Shown here one piece after another: positions 62,222 to 64,000 of a DNA stretch of 64,000 nt. Under the pieces are notes generated by a model that was not told where the DNA came from, did no database searches, and saw only the letters and a list, made by a program, of their open reading frames with translations. This DNA comes from Gordionus sp. m RMFG-2023. Taxonomy: Eukaryota > Nematomorpha > Gordioida > Chordodea > Parachordodidae. The stretch is from assembly GCF_954871325.1 (NCBI RefSeq), contig NC_088775.1:76485561-76549560 (forward strand). Reading direction: 5' to 3'. Numbering within the stretch: the first letter of the stretch is position 1; each line of letters opens with the position of its first letter. A program made the translations under genes and the position numbers.

Positions 62222-62520
62222 AAGCGTCTGTGGCCTAATAGGTAAGAGCGTGGCTTACAAATCTGATGGCTTTAAGTTCGAATCCCAGCAAAGATCATTT
62301 TTGTTATTAATCCAACTTGGTGGTTCCATTCTTTGGGATTTACTAAATTCCCATTGGACCTGAAAATGTTGTCATTTGCAGACCTATGAATGCATGGGAA
62401 AATAAAAGTGGCAGACGCATATCATTTATAAATGGATTCTTTGGCAGAGGTAAAATCCATTATGATCAGCTGTTTCCGATGTCATCCTGACTACAGGTCT
62501 GCAATGGGCAAGTTTTTGTG
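62222..62520 (+). repeat. tRNA-like sequence, possible SINE head
   Basis: GTCTGTGGCCTAATAGGTAA resembles a tRNA D-arm/A box, and AGTTCGAATCCC 55 bases later resembles a B box. The acceptor, anticodon and T stems do not pair, so it is not a functional tRNA. About 200 bp of less AT-rich sequence follow (GCATGGGAAAATAAAAGTGG, TCATCCTGACTACAGGTCTG), consistent with a tRNA-derived SINE body. No second copy was seen in the window, so this remains tentative. Confidence 0.35.
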
Positions 62521-62934
62521 CACCTATCTGCTCATTTATTTAAAAATTTTGTTTAACTTGCCTGTCCAATGTTTAAAAATTATTATATTAATTGATTTGG
62601 CTCTTTATGTATTATTTTAATGTTTTTTACTTAGACTTATAAATTATGAAATAGAAAAATAATATTTAATAATAAATAGAAGTCATTTGCTTGAAAATAT
62701 ATTTCAAATTCACCTACCCCTAGTTTTAAAAATATTTTTTAACTCTCCCACTCACCAACCCAATATCTTTCAGCCTATCCACAGACAAATGAATGTATAA
62801 AAATTCATTTAGGAATATTATTTTATTGAGCACATTAATATAATTTTTACAATTTTATGAAATTAATACATTGAAAATTCATATGTTCCCTATTATATAT
62901 TTATATTGAAGGTAATAAATATATCAGAGACCTG

Positions 62935-63140
62935 TATGTACCATTTGCACAGCCAGCTCTAGATTTTTAAAAAAAATTTTTGGCATGGCCCAGTCTGGAT
63001 TTTTTAAAAATATATTTTATTTATTTTTTATAGATAATAATGGCTGATATAAAGTATACAACCCGACCTGGATATCTCTAAAATTTTTAGGCCCAGCCCG
63101 AGTATATTTAAAAAATTAAATATGGCCTAACCCCTGTAAT
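62935..63140. mobile_element. decayed CAGAGACCTG-type MITE
   Basis: Starts CAGAGACCTGTATGTACCAT and contains GGCATGGCCCAGTCTGG, ACAACCCGACCTGG and GGCCCAGCCCGAG. The right end is not defined. Confidence 0.5.
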
Positions 63141-64000
63141 CAAAATATATTTTTTTATAATAAAGATCATCTTAAAGAATGAATCCATACCATAAGAAGA
63201 TGCAAACTTATTCAAAACTCTGTGGATAACAATTTAGCAAGGAGTGCTTTGTTGCTTCCATTGTTAATAAAAAAATCTTAAGGAAGGATCCATTCCCACA
63301 GTAATAAATATTTGCATTTTATATGTTTACTAGCTGATGTCCCACAAGAATGACAAGGAATTAGTATTCTCCTTAATTTGATGATGGATAAATCAGAAAT
63401 AAGCATATATGAGGTGTGAGTCATAAATTTACATTATTTTGATGAGTTAATTCCATAATTTTCATTATTCTTATAATAGGTTAATGAAGTATATTGGCAT
63501 TCAATATGAACAAATATTTAAAACATGTTTGAATATACTTTTTTAAAATTATATTAATTTCCTTATATTTTTAATTTTTATTATTTATGTACTCAATAAA
63601 AAATTCTTGCTAAATTGTTATCTTGGAAACAGATTTTAGATATGGACTTTAAAAATGAGTCAAATTGGGCTTCAAGAAATTAAAAATCAATTATTTTAGG
63701 AATAGCACCACAGATTGTTTCATCATCAAAATACCAAAAATTTAGGATGTATCGATATTTTTATAGGATCGGGCCGATATTTCACTCATTTTTAAATATC
63801 AGTTATCGGCTAATATTATTAAATTTTCTGATCCGATCCGATATAAAATGGTATTTTTAACAAATATTTTAAAGTTATATCTAAAAAACCATTTATTTTT
63901 AAAAAATCGAAATCCATTCTTATGTTAATTTTTTTAATAATAATAATTAATAAACATTCTGCCATAGTGTTATTATTTTATGCATTCTGTTTATAAAAGT
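63141..64000. other. AT-rich window end with a hAT-end fragment
   Basis: At 63745-63855, GGATGTATCGATATTTTTAT, AGGATCGGGCCGATATTTC and CTGATCCGATCCGATATAAA are decayed ends of the CGGATCGG hAT family. No gene recognised. Confidence 0.5.

Noticed and set aside
62222-62297. Functional tRNA gene
   Set aside because: D-arm and T-loop words are present but acceptor, anticodon and T stems do not pair.
1-64000. Endogenous viral sequence
   Set aside because: No viral polymerase, capsid or envelope similarity was seen; the LTR element has no coding interior.

Overview
The window is a very AT-rich stretch of an animal nuclear genome. Genes are split by introns and many have very short exons. Intergenic space and long introns are packed with DNA transposon debris, mostly of the hAT superfamily (8-bp target-site duplications). 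A mitochondrial nad1 fragment trapped in one transposon reads well only if TGA=Trp, ATA=Met and AGA=Ser, with AAA still Lys. That is the general invertebrate mitochondrial code and argues for a protostome-type animal, not a vertebrate, fungus or flatworm. I cannot name the species.

Layout. 1-6775: two nearly identical hAT transposons lie tail to tail inside an older hAT relic; the first carries the nad1 insert. 7630-8770: a HARBI1-like fragment and a GC-rich hAT MITE. 9600-13000: weak exon-like pieces, then a short LTR element with identical 340-bp LTRs. 13500-14730: MITEs. 15942-18360: the actin-bundling part of a plastin/fimbrin gene (+), five exons with matching phases. 18361-26119: MITEs, a tandem duplication and the 3' end of an unidentified minus-strand gene. 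26120-34292: a two-exon minus-strand gene for a leucine-rich-repeat transmembrane protein whose 5.7-kb intron is full of MITEs. 34300-45600: gene-poor, with a hAT nested in an older hAT and another broken hAT. 45968-49942: a 4-kb foldback element, each arm a tandem array of a 119-bp unit. 54726-55519: a complete six-exon CALML4-like (calmodulin-family) gene on the minus strand, with introns from 39 to 129 bp. 58097-61656: 3' exons of a minus-strand gene for a single-pass membrane protein with a fibronectin type III segment. 62220-64000: a tRNA-like/SINE candidate and MITE debris.

Five loci have real coding support: plastin, LRR receptor, CALML4-like, FnIII membrane protein and the unidentified gene at 22.6-23.0 kb. 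They do not form an operon-like unit. Plastin and CALML4 families both act in actin protrusions (CALML4 as a myosin VII light chain), but the two genes are about 36 kb apart and I infer no functional link. What stands out is the transposon biology: hAT elements inserted into hAT elements, mitochondrial DNA used to patch a broken transposon, two large palindromes, and several unrelated hAT-type families that all place GC-rich short repeats just inside their ends.
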